From Candidatus Omnitrophota bacterium (lineage in GTDB: Bacteria; Omnitrophota; Gorgyraeia; Gygaellales; Profunditerraquicolaceae), in the NCBI GenBank assembly GCA_016208765.1, contig JACQXK010000121.1:1-44331 (forward strand): a stretch of DNA of 44,331 bases, read 5' to 3'. Position 1 is the first letter of the stretch, and each line of letters opens with the position of its first letter. The notes beneath the pieces are model-generated. The model saw nothing but the letters and a program-made list of their open reading frames with translations, was not told the origin of the DNA and searched no databases. Positions 1-8,023 of this stretch are shown one piece after another. The translations under genes were made by a program, and so were the position numbers.

Positions 1-632
1 CTATCTGTAATATGGTTGTTGAAATGGGGGCTAAAGCTGGTTTTATGCCTTTTGATAAGAAAACTGCTGATTGGTTAAAACCAAGATTAAAAAATAAAAC
101 ATTAATTGAGCCGATTTATGCAGATAAAGATGCCCGTTATGAAAGTGTGCATGAATTTGATATTTCTAAGCTTAAACCTTTAGTTTCAATGCCGCATAGC
201 GTTGATAATGTTACGAGCGTAGACAAATTGAAAAAGGTAAATATAAATGAGGCGTTTTTAGGCACTTGTACCAACGCAAGGCTATCAGATTTAAGAGTGG
301 CGGCTAAGATATTAAAAGGAAAGAAAGTTGCAAATGGCGTCAAATTTATTATTGCTCCCAGCTCGCGTTCAATTTTCCTGGATGCTATTAAAGAAGGATT
401 AATTGATACATTTGTTAAGTCAGGAGCTGTGGTTGTTGCACCAGGCTGCGGCCCTTGTGTAGGGACGCATAACGGAGTCCCCGCTGACCAAGAGATTGTG
501 ATCTCAACGGCAAACAGGAATTTTAAAGGCAGGATGGGCAATCCTAATGCTTTTATCTATCTGGCTTCCCCTGCTACCGTAGCTGCTTCCGCAGTCACGG
601 GTAAAATTACTGACCCAATAAATTTTCTCTAA
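1..632 (+). CDS. Aconitase/3-isopropylmalate dehydratase family large subunit, C-terminal part
   Basis: The frame is open from the window edge (first full codon at position 3), so the N-terminus lies upstream. The visible part has the family's [4Fe-4S] cysteines: one in LGTCTNARLSD and two in PGCGPCVGTHNG. The substrate-binding segment STANRNFKGRMG lies close behind. These enzymes isomerise tricarboxylic acids by dehydration and rehydration (citrate/isocitrate, homocitrate or isopropylmalate). The matching small swivel subunit is at 1689-2189, after an inserted pilT gene. The next gene is isocitrate rather than isopropylmalate dehydrogenase, so a two-subunit aconitase or homoaconitase role is more likely than leucine synthesis. 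That choice is inference; the family is certain. Confidence 0.9.
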   Translation, partial: ICNMVVEMGAKAGFMPFDKKTADWLKPRLKNKTLIEPIYADKDARYESVHEFDISKLKPLVSMPHSVDNVTSVDKLKKVNINEAFLGTCTNARLSDLRVAAKILKGKKVANGVKFIIAPSSRSIFLDAIKEGLIDTFVKSGAVVVAPGCGPCVGTHNGVPADQEIVISTANRNFKGRMGNPNAFIYLASPATVAASAVTGKITDPINFL

Positions 633-645
633 ATGGAGGTTCGTT

Positions 646-1692
646 ATGGACATTAATGAACTGCTTTTGTTATGTATTAAAAATAAGGCTTCGGACCTTC
701 ATATTACTGAAAATGAACCTCCGATATACCGTATTGACGGAAAGTTGCATCGCCTTGAAACATCAATACTCGCTAAACAAGATATAAAGAAAATGATTTA
801 CGGGATACTTACAAATCCGCAGAAAGAAATCTTTGAGAAGGATCTAGAACTTGATTTTTCTCTTGCCCTGCCGGATATGGACAGGTTTCGTGTCAATTTA
901 CATGTGCAAAAAGGTTCGGTTGAAGGGGCATTCAGAAGGATACCTTTAAAAATCCCGACCCTTGAAGAACTTGGCTTACCGGGTATCGTAGCTGACCTTG
1001 CCCGCAGGGCAAGCGGCTTGGTCTTAGTTACCGGGCCGACCGGAGTAGGAAAAACCACCACTCTTGCTGCAATGATCAATCTTATAAATGAAGAAAGAGA
1101 GAATCTTGTTCTTTGCATTGAAGACCCGATTGAATTTGTTTTCAAAAATAAAAAGAGCGTTATTAAGCAACGCGAAGTTTACGCGGATACACATTCTTTT
1201 GCAGAAGCTCTCAGGCATGCATTAAGACAAGATCCTAATGTTATCGTTGTTGGAGAGATGCGAGACTTAGAAACTATCTCAACGGCTTTAACTGCGGCAG
1301 AAACAGGGCATTTAGTTTTAGCAACGCTGCACACACCTGACGCACCACAAACAATTGAAAGGATCATTGATGTTTTTCCTCCTTATCAACAGCAACAGGT
1401 AAAATTGCAGCTTGCGGACTGTTTACAGGGAGTAATTTCTCAATTATTGCTTCCTAGAGCAGCAGGCTCAGGAAGAATTGTTTCAACTGAAATAATGTTA
1501 GCTACTTCCGGAATAAGAAATTTAATCCGGGAGCAGGAAATTGAACAAATCCCTACGCTTATGCAAACAGGAAGCCAGTTTGGCATGAAAACAATGGACA
1601 AATCTTTAAAAGAACTAACTAAACAAGGCCTTATTACCCTTGACGTAGCTATGTCTAAGGTAAAAAATATAGAGGAGTTTAAGCAATTATGA
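646..1692 (+). CDS. pilT: PilT-family twitching/retraction ATPase
   Basis: At 348 aa this is the normal length of a PilT hexameric ATPase, which powers type IV pilus retraction at the inner-membrane base. An N-terminal PAS-like domain (about 1-100) precedes the RecA-like core. Visible motifs are Walker A GPTGVGKT (130-137), the Asp box around CIEDPIEF (157-164), Walker B VIVVGEMRD (199-207) and the His box GHLVLATLHT (221-230). The start has a GGAGG-type ribosome site about 6 nt upstream. Its 3' end overlaps the next start by 4 nt (ATGA), so it is translationally tied to the aconitase-like small subunit, an odd position for a pilus gene. No other pilus structural gene is in the window, though GspA/GspB-like proteins lie at 40.5-41.8 kb. 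Confidence 0.93.
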   Translation: MDINELLLLCIKNKASDLHITENEPPIYRIDGKLHRLETSILAKQDIKKMIYGILTNPQKEIFEKDLELDFSLALPDMDRFRVNLHVQKGSVEGAFRRIPLKIPTLEELGLPGIVADLARRASGLVLVTGPTGVGKTTTLAAMINLINEERENLVLCIEDPIEFVFKNKKSVIKQREVYADTHSFAEALRHALRQDPNVIVVGEMRDLETISTALTAAETGHLVLATLHTPDAPQTIERIIDVFPPYQQQQVKLQLADCLQGVISQLLLPRAAGSGRIVSTEIMLATSGIRNLIREQEIEQIPTLMQTGSQFGMKTMDKSLKELTKQGLITLDVAMSKVKNIEEFKQL

Positions 1693-2189
1693 TCGTAGAG
1701 GGCAAAGCAATTAAATTAGGGGATAATATTAATACTGATTTTATAATTTCAGGACGGTATAAATTTTCTATTACCGACATGAAAGAACTGAGTAAACACA
1801 TTATGGAAGACATTGACCCAAATTTCCCGACTAAGGTAACTCCCGGAAAATCTATAATCGTTGCAGGCAGTAACTTTGGAATGGGATCTTCAAGAGAACA
1901 AGCACCCAGGGTAATAAAAGAAGTGGGGATAGTGGCAGTTTTAGCCAAGTCATTTGCACGGATCTTTTATAGGAATGGTTTTAATATAGGTTTACTTTTA
2001 GTGGAAACAGATACCGATAGAATAGCAGAATCTGATGAAATAATGATAAACCTTGATAAAGGCAAGATCACAAATATTACGCAGAAGACTGAACTTGATA
2101 TTAAACCGCTGCCTGTTTTTATGCAGGCGTTGTTAAAAGAAGGCGGAATTATTAATTATTACAAGAAATTCGGAGAGTTAAAAGTTTAA
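1689..2189 (+). CDS. Aconitase/3-isopropylmalate dehydratase family small (swivel) subunit
   Basis: The product is 166 aa, the usual size of LeuD-type small subunits. Family hallmarks are the opening GDNINTDFIISGRYKF and the central GSNFGMGSSREQAPRVIK, which help close the active site over the substrate. In isopropylmalate isomerase and homoaconitase the loop after this opening (YLV versus YLR in the archaeal/Thermus enzymes) affects substrate choice. Here it reads Y-K-F, with a basic residue, which leans towards a tricarboxylate with an extra carboxylate but is not proof. It follows pilT with a 4-nt overlap and precedes isocitrate dehydrogenase by 1 nt. It pairs with the large subunit ending at 632. 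Confidence 0.9.
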   Translation: MIVEGKAIKLGDNINTDFIISGRYKFSITDMKELSKHIMEDIDPNFPTKVTPGKSIIVAGSNFGMGSSREQAPRVIKEVGIVAVLAKSFARIFYRNGFNIGLLLVETDTDRIAESDEIMINLDKGKITNITQKTELDIKPLPVFMQALLKEGGIINYYKKFGELKV

Positions 2190-2190
2190 G

Positions 2191-3279
2191 ATGAAACATA
2201 AAATTACATTGATACCCGGTGATGGGATAGGCCCGGAAGTAGCAGAAGCCGCAAAACGCTGTATCCAAGCCACAGGCGTAGATATTGAGTGGGAGAAAAT
2301 GTATGCCGGCTCAGATGCTTTTAAAGAAACAGGAAATTTGCTTCCGCAGGAAACCCTTGAATCTGTAAGAAAGAATAAAGTCGCGCTAAAAGGCCCGATT
2401 GTAACTCCTATCGGCGAGGGATTCCGTTCTGTTAACGTAGCAATCAGGCATGAGTTGGACTTATTTGCTTGTGTCAGGCCCGCAAAGACTTATCCCGGAG
2501 TAAAAAGCTACTACAAAGATATTGATCTTGTTATTATAAGAGAAAACAGCGAAGATCTATACGCCGGAATTGAGTTTGAACAAGGAAAAGACGATACCGA
2601 AAAACTTATTAAGGATATTGAAAAATATTCCGCAAAAAAGATTCATCAAGGCTCAGGCATATCCATTAAGCCGATTTCTGAGTTTGCCACCCAGAGAATA
2701 GTCAAGTTTGCTTTTGAATATGCCATAAAAAACAACCGTAGGAAGATTACCGTGGTAACTAAAGCAAATATCATGAAGTTTACTGACGGGCTTTTCTTAA
2801 AAGTTGCCCGCGCCATCAGTAAACAGTATACTCAAAAAATCCAGTTTGAAGAAGCCTTAGTTGATAATATGGCAATGCAGCTTGTGCAAAAGCCTCATAA
2901 TTTTGACATTTTGGTTTTACCTAATCTTTATGGTGATATACTTTCTGATCTTTGCGCAGGGCTTGTAGGAGGATTAGGAGTAGCTCCGGGGGCTAACTTA
3001 GGTGACGATCTTGCCGTATTTGAGGCAGTACATGGTTCTGCTCCAAAATATAAGGGGTTGAACAAGGTTAACCCGACGGCCATGATTCTATCCGGGGTAT
3101 TAATGTTAAGGCACATTAAGGAAGATAAAGCTGCAGACAGGCTTGAAAATGCCGTAAAAGAAGTAATTTCTGAAGGCAGGTTTGTTACCTATGATTTGAA
3201 AGCTGATCCTAAGGACCCGTCTTGTGTTGGAACAAAAGAAATGGCCGATGCAATTATTAATAAAATAACAGGTAGATAA
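2191..3279 (+). CDS. Isocitrate dehydrogenase (short type)
   Basis: A 362-aa beta-decarboxylating dehydrogenase that oxidises isocitrate to 2-oxoglutarate. The isocitrate signature S-x-N-x-x-x-R is present (S80, N82, R86), followed by R96 and R117, with Y124 and K192 as catalytic candidates. Isopropylmalate dehydrogenases lack the Ser-Asn pair, so this is not leuB. It is shorter than E. coli Icd (about 416 aa), like NAD-type enzymes. Yet the adenine-ribose pocket reads PKYKGLNKVNP, keeping K287, Y288 and V294, which match the E. coli NADP determinants K344, Y345 and V351. Y335 matches Y391, but the R395 position is Ala339. Cofactor preference is therefore uncertain. The order aconitase-like, IDH, MDH suggests a short TCA-type operon. 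Confidence 0.88.
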   Translation: MKHKITLIPGDGIGPEVAEAAKRCIQATGVDIEWEKMYAGSDAFKETGNLLPQETLESVRKNKVALKGPIVTPIGEGFRSVNVAIRHELDLFACVRPAKTYPGVKSYYKDIDLVIIRENSEDLYAGIEFEQGKDDTEKLIKDIEKYSAKKIHQGSGISIKPISEFATQRIVKFAFEYAIKNNRRKITVVTKANIMKFTDGLFLKVARAISKQYTQKIQFEEALVDNMAMQLVQKPHNFDILVLPNLYGDILSDLCAGLVGGLGVAPGANLGDDLAVFEAVHGSAPKYKGLNKVNPTAMILSGVLMLRHIKEDKAADRLENAVKEVISEGRFVTYDLKADPKDPSCVGTKEMADAIINKITGR

Positions 3280-3280
3280 A

Positions 3281-4201
3281 GTGAAAATATCGGTAATCGG
3301 TGCAGGAAATGTTGGTAGTTTAGCAGCAATGAGGATTGCCCAGGAGAAACTGGGCAATGTTGTTTTAGTAGATGTTGTAAAAGGTATGGCCCAAGGTAAG
3401 TCCTGTGACTTGGAAGACGCTCAAATGCTTCTGAATGTTGATTACAGCATAGAAGGAACGGATGATATAACAAAAATAAAGAGTTCTAATATCGTTGTTG
3501 TTACTGCAGGGCTTGCCCGTAAGCCAGGGATGACCCGTGAAGAACTTCTTTTAAAGAATTCTGAAATTCTCAAGAATATTTGTATTAGTATAAAAAACTA
3601 CGCTCCCGAAGCAATTGTTATAATCGTAACTAATCCTTTGGATTTGATGACTTACCTTGCTCTTAAGATTACAGGTTTTAAGCGTGAAAAGTTGTTTGGC
3701 ATGGGTATCAGCCTTGATGCGGCAAGATTTGCAAATCTTATCAGCAAAGAATTAAAGGTTCCTATAACAGAAATAGAAGCCTGTGTGATAGGTAGCCACG
3801 GAGAAGGCATGGTTCCTTTGGCAGAATTTAGCAGTGTTAAAGGAACAAGCCTGTTAAAATTACTTAATCAGGAAAAGATAGATGAGCTCTTTAAAAAAAC
3901 AGTTTACAGGGGGGCAGAGATCGTTTCTTTGCTTGGTTCTGGCAGCGCGTTTTTTGCTCCATCTGCAGCAATAGCGCAGATAGTTAAGATTATTGCAAAA
4001 GACCAAAAACAGGTAATCGGTGTTTGCGCCAGCCTTTCTGGAGAATATGGCATAGATGATATTTGTACCGGGGTGCCTGCTCGTATTGGCATCAACGGCA
4101 TTGAGCAAATAATTGAACTCAAGCTTAGCAAAGAAAATAATAATTTATTAATCAAGGCTGTGGAATCTATCCGCAGCCTTGCCAAACAATTACCTTTATA
4201 A
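3281..4201 (+). CDS. mdh: Malate dehydrogenase (LDH-like type)
   Basis: A 306-aa NAD-dependent dehydrogenase interconverting malate and oxaloacetate. It opens with the Rossmann motif GAGNVG. The substrate loop ARKPGMTREELL has the Arg that distinguishes malate from lactate dehydrogenases. The catalytic Asp and substrate Arg lie in GISLDAARF, and the catalytic His is in GSHGEGMVPLAEF. Most relatives read HGDTMVP there, so HGEGMVP is a mild variant. The start is GTG, 1 nt after the isocitrate dehydrogenase stop, and the gene continues the same operon. Confidence 0.92.
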   Translation: MKISVIGAGNVGSLAAMRIAQEKLGNVVLVDVVKGMAQGKSCDLEDAQMLLNVDYSIEGTDDITKIKSSNIVVVTAGLARKPGMTREELLLKNSEILKNICISIKNYAPEAIVIIVTNPLDLMTYLALKITGFKREKLFGMGISLDAARFANLISKELKVPITEIEACVIGSHGEGMVPLAEFSSVKGTSLLKLLNQEKIDELFKKTVYRGAEIVSLLGSGSAFFAPSAAIAQIVKIIAKDQKQVIGVCASLSGEYGIDDICTGVPARIGINGIEQIIELKLSKENNNLLIKAVESIRSLAKQLPL

Positions 4202-4202
4202 A

Positions 4203-5492
4203 ATGTACGATCTTGTTATTATCGGAGCTGGCTGGGCAGGTTTTAATGCAGCATTAAAAGCAAAAGAACTTGGATTAAAAGTTTGCTTGATTGAGCAGTC
4301 TAACGTCGGAGGAACATGCCTTAACAAAGGTTGTATTCCTACAAAAACATTGATACAATCCGCAAAAGTATTCGCATTGACAAAAAAACTACACAGTTTC
4401 GGGATAGAAGCAGGTGAATCAAAACTAATCTTTTCCAGGGTTCAAGAAAGAAAAGACAGCATTATTGATCATTTACAAAAAGGAATGAAATTTATGCTTA
4501 AGGGCATAGATTTTATTAATTCCAAGGCAGAATTTTTGTCAAGCGATGAAGTTTCTGCAGGCTCGCAAAACATAAAATCAGAATATTTCTTAATTGCTAC
4601 CGGTTCAGAAGCCATAGAATTGCCTTTTATGAAGTTTGATTCAAAAAGAATTATCTCAAGTGACGAAATCCTTAACCTTAAAGAATTACCAGATACATTA
4701 CTTATTGTTGGAGGCGGTGTAATTGGATGTGAATTTGCCAGTTTATTTTCAACCCTGGGCAGCAAAGTAACAATTGTTGAGAAAATGATGCAGTTGTTAC
4801 CGCAGGAAGATAAAGAAATTTCCAGAAGGATAGAGCTTTCATTTAAGAAAAAGAATATCATTATCCATACAAATACAGATGTTAGAAACTTGAATTTATC
4901 AGAATATGCGTTAGCCCTTGTTTGCGTAGGAAGGTCTCCCACGTTTAAAGGGCTAAAGCTGGAGAACGCCGGGTTAAAAATAGAAAATAACAAAATAACG
5001 GTTGATGATTATTTACGTACAAGTGTTAAGAATATATATGCTGCCGGAGATTGCACCGGCAAGACCATGCTTGCTCATTATGCCAGCTATCAAGGAGAAA
5101 TCGCCGCATTGAATATCGCAAAGCAGGACCAGCCTAAAAAGGCAGATAACAAATATATACCTAATTGTATTTTTACGGATCCTGAAATTGGAAGCGTCGG
5201 GTTAAACGAAGAAACGGCTAAAGCTGCTGGGATTGAAATATCGGTAAAGAAATTTGATTTTCTTGCGTCAGGTATGGCAAGAATCCTTGACGAAACAGAA
5301 GGATTTATAAAAATTATCTGCAACAATAAAACCGATGAAATAATAGGCGCATCAATACTTGGCCCGAGGGCAACAGAATTAATAGGAATTCTTACGTTAG
5401 CCGCATCCTGTAAATTAAGGCCCAATGTTTTTAGCGACATAGTATTTGCCCATCCCACGCTAACAGAGTCAATCGGAGAGATACTTAAGTGA
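4203..5492 (+). CDS. lpdA: Dihydrolipoamide dehydrogenase (E3)
   Basis: A flavoprotein disulfide reductase that reoxidises dihydrolipoyl groups with NAD+. The N-terminal FAD motif is VIIGAGWAGFNAA and the redox disulfide is GGTCLNKGCIPTK. A second dinucleotide fold, VGGGVIGCEFASLF, lies mid-protein, and the C-terminal catalytic His-Glu pair is in AHPTLTESIGEIL. I chose the ATG at 4203, just after the mdh stop; an in-frame ATG at 4179 would add 8 residues before the FAD motif and overlap mdh. The 429 aa are slightly short for the family (about 450-475). The next gene is a free lipoyl domain, a plausible substrate. No E1 or E2 catalytic subunit is visible, so the partner complex (2-oxoacid dehydrogenase or glycine cleavage) lies elsewhere. 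Confidence 0.92.
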   Translation: MYDLVIIGAGWAGFNAALKAKELGLKVCLIEQSNVGGTCLNKGCIPTKTLIQSAKVFALTKKLHSFGIEAGESKLIFSRVQERKDSIIDHLQKGMKFMLKGIDFINSKAEFLSSDEVSAGSQNIKSEYFLIATGSEAIELPFMKFDSKRIISSDEILNLKELPDTLLIVGGGVIGCEFASLFSTLGSKVTIVEKMMQLLPQEDKEISRRIELSFKKKNIIIHTNTDVRNLNLSEYALALVCVGRSPTFKGLKLENAGLKIENNKITVDDYLRTSVKNIYAAGDCTGKTMLAHYASYQGEIAALNIAKQDQPKKADNKYIPNCIFTDPEIGSVGLNEETAKAAGIEISVKKFDFLASGMARILDETEGFIKIICNNKTDEIIGASILGPRATELIGILTLAASCKLRPNVFSDIVFAHPTLTESIGEILK

Positions 5493-5553
5493 GGTTTTTT
5501 TCTTAGCCTTAGTACTTTTAAAGTAGAAGTCAAGCATAGAAAGGAGCTCTAAA

Positions 5554-5790
5554 ATGAAAAAACTAATATTACCGGAGCTGGGAGAAGGAATTTCAAAGGC
5601 GACTGTTTCTTACTGGTATTTCAAAGATGGGGACAAAGTGGGCCAAAACGATGACTTAGTGGAATTGGCTACCGACAAAGCAACTTTTAATTTACCAAGC
5701 CCTTGCTCAGGGACTATCACAGAGATCTTATTTCATGAAGGAGATACTGTAAATACCGGAGAAGTTTTAGCAGTAATTGAAGAAGCTTAA
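5554..5790 (+). CDS. Free-standing lipoyl-domain protein
   Basis: This 78-aa protein is a single lipoyl/biotinyl hammerhead domain with nothing else attached. It starts MKKLILPELGEGISKATV like the first lipoyl domain of 2-oxoacid dehydrogenase E2 subunits. The lipoylation loop is ATDKATFNLPS with the acceptor K42. DKA favours lipoate; biotin domains read AMK. The ribosome site is AAAGGAG. It follows dihydrolipoamide dehydrogenase and ends just before a strong terminator. Normal E2 proteins continue with an E1/E3-binding and an acyltransferase domain, both absent without any sign of a frameshift. It is not a typical glycine-cleavage H protein, which is longer (about 125 aa). The likely role is a mobile electron or acyl carrier; its partners are unknown. 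Confidence 0.85.
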   Translation: MKKLILPELGEGISKATVSYWYFKDGDKVGQNDDLVELATDKATFNLPSPCSGTITEILFHEGDTVNTGEVLAVIEEA

Positions 5791-5811
5791 GAAAATCTTT
5801 ATGCTTAGAAG

Positions 5812-5854
5812 CCGCAGATGCCTAAACTAATTTAAGGAATCTGCGGTTTTTTTT
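5812..5854 (+). terminator. Rho-independent terminator after the lipoyl-protein gene
   Basis: A 12-bp stem with one mismatch (CCGCAGATGCCT pairing with AGGAATCTGCGG) encloses an 11-nt loop and is followed by eight T residues. It ends the carbon-metabolism operon before the promoter at 5868. Confidence 0.9.
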
Positions 5855-5867
5855 GTTACAGTGCGAA

Positions 5868-5896
5868 TTGACATTATTGGATTTTATTAGTATAAT
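5868..5896 (+). promoter_or_regulatory. Consensus sigma-70 promoter for the fabG-ketosynthase operon
   Basis: A perfect -35 TTGACA (5868-5873), a 17-bp spacer and a perfect -10 TATAAT (5891-5896). Transcription should begin near 5903, leaving a leader of about 50 nt before the fabG ribosome site (AAGGGAG). It lies directly behind the terminator at 5812-5854, which makes it an independent transcription unit. No operator repeat stands out. Confidence 0.88.
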
Positions 5897-5951
5897 TAAA
5901 GTTTAAATAGATGTTTTCCCGTCTAAAAATAAACTATTAAGGGAGAAAAGA

Positions 5952-6698
5952 ATGCAACTTAGAAATAAAATAGCAATAATAAGCGGGGCAACAAGAGGGA
6001 TCGGGCGAGCAATCGCAATAGAGCTGGCAAAAGCAGGGGCAAACATAAGTTTCAATTACCTTAAAAGCAGCCAAAATGCCATAGAGCTTGAAGAACAAGT
6101 CAAGTCTTTCGGAGTCAAGGCAAGATCTTTTCAGTCGGATATCAGGGATTTTGAATCTGTTAAAAACTGGGTAGAAGAAAGCCGTGAGTTCTTCGGGACA
6201 ATTGATATTGTGATTAATAATGCAGGGATCATTAAAGATAAGGCGCTTGCTTTAATGGACATTTCTGACTGGACGGACGTGATTAACACCAATTTAACAG
6301 GGGCATTTAATCTTACCCGTGCCGCAGTTATTACTCTGCTAAAACAAAAAAGCGGAAGCATAATTAATATAAGCTCTGTGAGCGGAATTCGGGGCATCCC
6401 GCGTCAAACAAACTATTCTGCCTCAAAAGCCGGGCTAATCGGATTTACCAAGTCTTTAGCACAGGAATGCGCCGGTTATAATGTCAGGGTTAATGCAGTT
6501 GCTCCTGGATTTATTGAAACAGATATGTTATCTGACCTAAGGCAGGATTATAAAGAAAAAATATTAAAATTTATCCCGCTTGGCAGAATGGGAAGAGCCG
6601 AGGAAGTAGCAAAGGCAGTTAAATTTCTGGCAAGCGAAAGTTCTAATTATATTACCGGTCAAACAATTGTAGTTGACGGCGGAATGGCGATCGTATAG
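5952..6698 (+). CDS. fabG: 3-oxoacyl-ACP reductase, FabG-type SDR
   Basis: A 248-aa short-chain dehydrogenase of standard FabG length that reduces 3-oxoacyl-ACP with NAD(P)H. It shows the cofactor motif SGATRGIGRA, the NNAGI motif, and the catalytic Ser-Tyr-Lys set in ISSVSGI and YSASKAG. The C-terminal PGFIETDM and the ending TGQTIVVDGGMA are typical of FabG. It is the first gene of a cassette under the promoter at 5868 and is 2 nt from the pseudo-ketosynthase gene. It probably serves as ketoreductase for whatever chain this cassette makes. Confidence 0.92.
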   Translation: MQLRNKIAIISGATRGIGRAIAIELAKAGANISFNYLKSSQNAIELEEQVKSFGVKARSFQSDIRDFESVKNWVEESREFFGTIDIVINNAGIIKDKALALMDISDWTDVINTNLTGAFNLTRAAVITLLKQKSGSIINISSVSGIRGIPRQTNYSASKAGLIGFTKSLAQECAGYNVRVNAVAPGFIETDMLSDLRQDYKEKILKFIPLGRMGRAEEVAKAVKFLASESSNYITGQTIVVDGGMAIV

Positions 6699-6700
6699 AA

Positions 6701-7933
6701 ATGGAGCAAGACAAAATAGTAATCACCGGAGTTGGAGTAATTGCTCCTAATGGGATCGGTAAGGAAAATTTCTGGGAAGCGCTAAGGCGCGGTAAAAACG
6801 GCATAAAACCCATAACAATCTTTGATACGGCACCTTATAAAGCCAAGCTCGCGGGAGAAATTTATGATTTTGATCCTGCCGCTGTTTTAGGCCCAAAGGG
6901 CTTAAGAGACATAGACCGGGCCACTAAATTGCTTTGTTCTTCGGCAAAATTAGCTCTTGATGATGCAAATCTTGTAGTTAATGATTCTAATACCGATAAA
7001 ATCGGGGTATGCACCGGCACAACATTGTCAAGCCTTGGAAATTTAACTGAATTTAACAGACAGGTAATAAAAGACGGGCCTCTTTTTACAGACGTCGGGC
7101 TTTTTCCCGGGACAGTGATTAATGCCGCCTCAAGCCATGTTTCAATACGATTTAATATCCAGGGTTTTAATTCAACAATCTCCAATGGGTTTACCTCAAG
7201 CCTGGATGCCTTGAAATATGCTGCAGATTTTATAAAATTTGGTAAAGCAGATGTGATATTGTTATGCGGAGTTGAAAGCTTAAACTTGACCAGCTTTTGC
7301 GGGTTATTAAAGATTGGTTTTCTTGCAGGAATTAACGGCCCGGAGATATCCTGCCCGTTTGATAGAAGAAGAAATGGCATGGTCATTGGCGAAGGCGCCG
7401 CGGTTTTGATCTTAGAAAGCGAAACTCACGCAAAAAAGAGAAATGCAAATATTTATTGTGAAGTAAAAAGCGCCACAAATCGTTTTTCTTTAGGTCAATC
7501 AACTGAGAAAAAAATCAGCACTACGGATATTAGAAAATGTATGCATGCTGCTATCACTGCGGCAGGTGTCTTGGAAAATGAAATTGATTTCATCAGCGCT
7601 AACGCAAATTCAACAAATGATCAGGATAAAACAGAAGCCCTTGCCATTAAGGAAACATTCAATGATACATGCAGGAATATCCCGGTCAGCTCAATTAAAT
7701 CAATGGTTGGAGAGACTTATAGTGCATCAGGTGCGTTGCAACTTGCTGCTGCGATCGGAAACATTACAAATAATTTTATTAACCCAATTTTAAATTTTGA
7801 AAAAAGCGACATTGAATGCAGTTTAGATTTTGTCTCTAATGCCGCAAGGCAGGTTAAATTAAATACAGTTTTAGTTAATAATTTTGGCCCGGAAGGAAAT
7901 TGCGCTTCCGCGGTTATTTCCAGATACAAGTAA
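6701..7933 (+). CDS. Ketosynthase-fold protein lacking all three catalytic residues (chain-length-factor-like)
   Basis: A 410-aa thiolase-fold protein of the FabF family, colinear with the active ketosynthase at 8705-9916. The catalytic triad is gone. The nucleophile Cys is Phe164 (SNGFTSSLDA where the partner has PTACAAANYS). The first His is Asn301 (ISANANST versus ISAHGTGT). The second His is Glu338 (KSMVGETYS versus KSMLGHTMG). The fold elements around these sites, such as FDRRRNGMVIGEGAAVL and the C-terminal NNFGPEGNCA, are kept, so it is not a decaying pseudogene. This matches chain-length factors (KS-beta) of type II polyketide and aryl-polyene systems, which dimerise with an active ketosynthase. 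The usual replacement there is Gln; Phe is unusual. Product unknown. Confidence 0.85.
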   Translation: MEQDKIVITGVGVIAPNGIGKENFWEALRRGKNGIKPITIFDTAPYKAKLAGEIYDFDPAAVLGPKGLRDIDRATKLLCSSAKLALDDANLVVNDSNTDKIGVCTGTTLSSLGNLTEFNRQVIKDGPLFTDVGLFPGTVINAASSHVSIRFNIQGFNSTISNGFTSSLDALKYAADFIKFGKADVILLCGVESLNLTSFCGLLKIGFLAGINGPEISCPFDRRRNGMVIGEGAAVLILESETHAKKRNANIYCEVKSATNRFSLGQSTEKKISTTDIRKCMHAAITAAGVLENEIDFISANANSTNDQDKTEALAIKETFNDTCRNIPVSSIKSMVGETYSASGALQLAAAIGNITNNFINPILNFEKSDIECSLDFVSNAARQVKLNTVLVNNFGPEGNCASAVISRYK

Positions 7934-8023
7934 TCCAGTTGCATCTTAAAAGCCAAAGCCTTAGGCAAATTTTCTAAAATCACGGTTGCTGAAATAATCT
8001 GTTTACTAAAGAGGAGGAAATGA

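Noticed and set aside
2191-3279. Annotation as 3-isopropylmalate dehydrogenase (leuB)
   Set aside because: The S-x-N-x-x-x-R isocitrate motif and PKY-type cofactor loop are isocitrate dehydrogenase features.
5493-5553. Terminator between dihydrolipoamide dehydrogenase and the lipoyl gene
   Set aside because: There is a T-run and a short TACTTTTAAAGTA inverted repeat, but the T-run precedes the repeat, so it does not form a terminator.
6862-7386. Minus-strand frame of 174 codons inside the pseudo-ketosynthase gene
   Set aside because: The plus frame has clear ketosynthase-fold conservation throughout; no start signal supports the antisense frame.
6701-7933. Pseudogene or sequencing-error explanation for the altered ketosynthase
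   Set aside because: There is no frameshift or stop, the length matches its paralogue, and changes are confined to catalytic residues while surrounding motifs persist.
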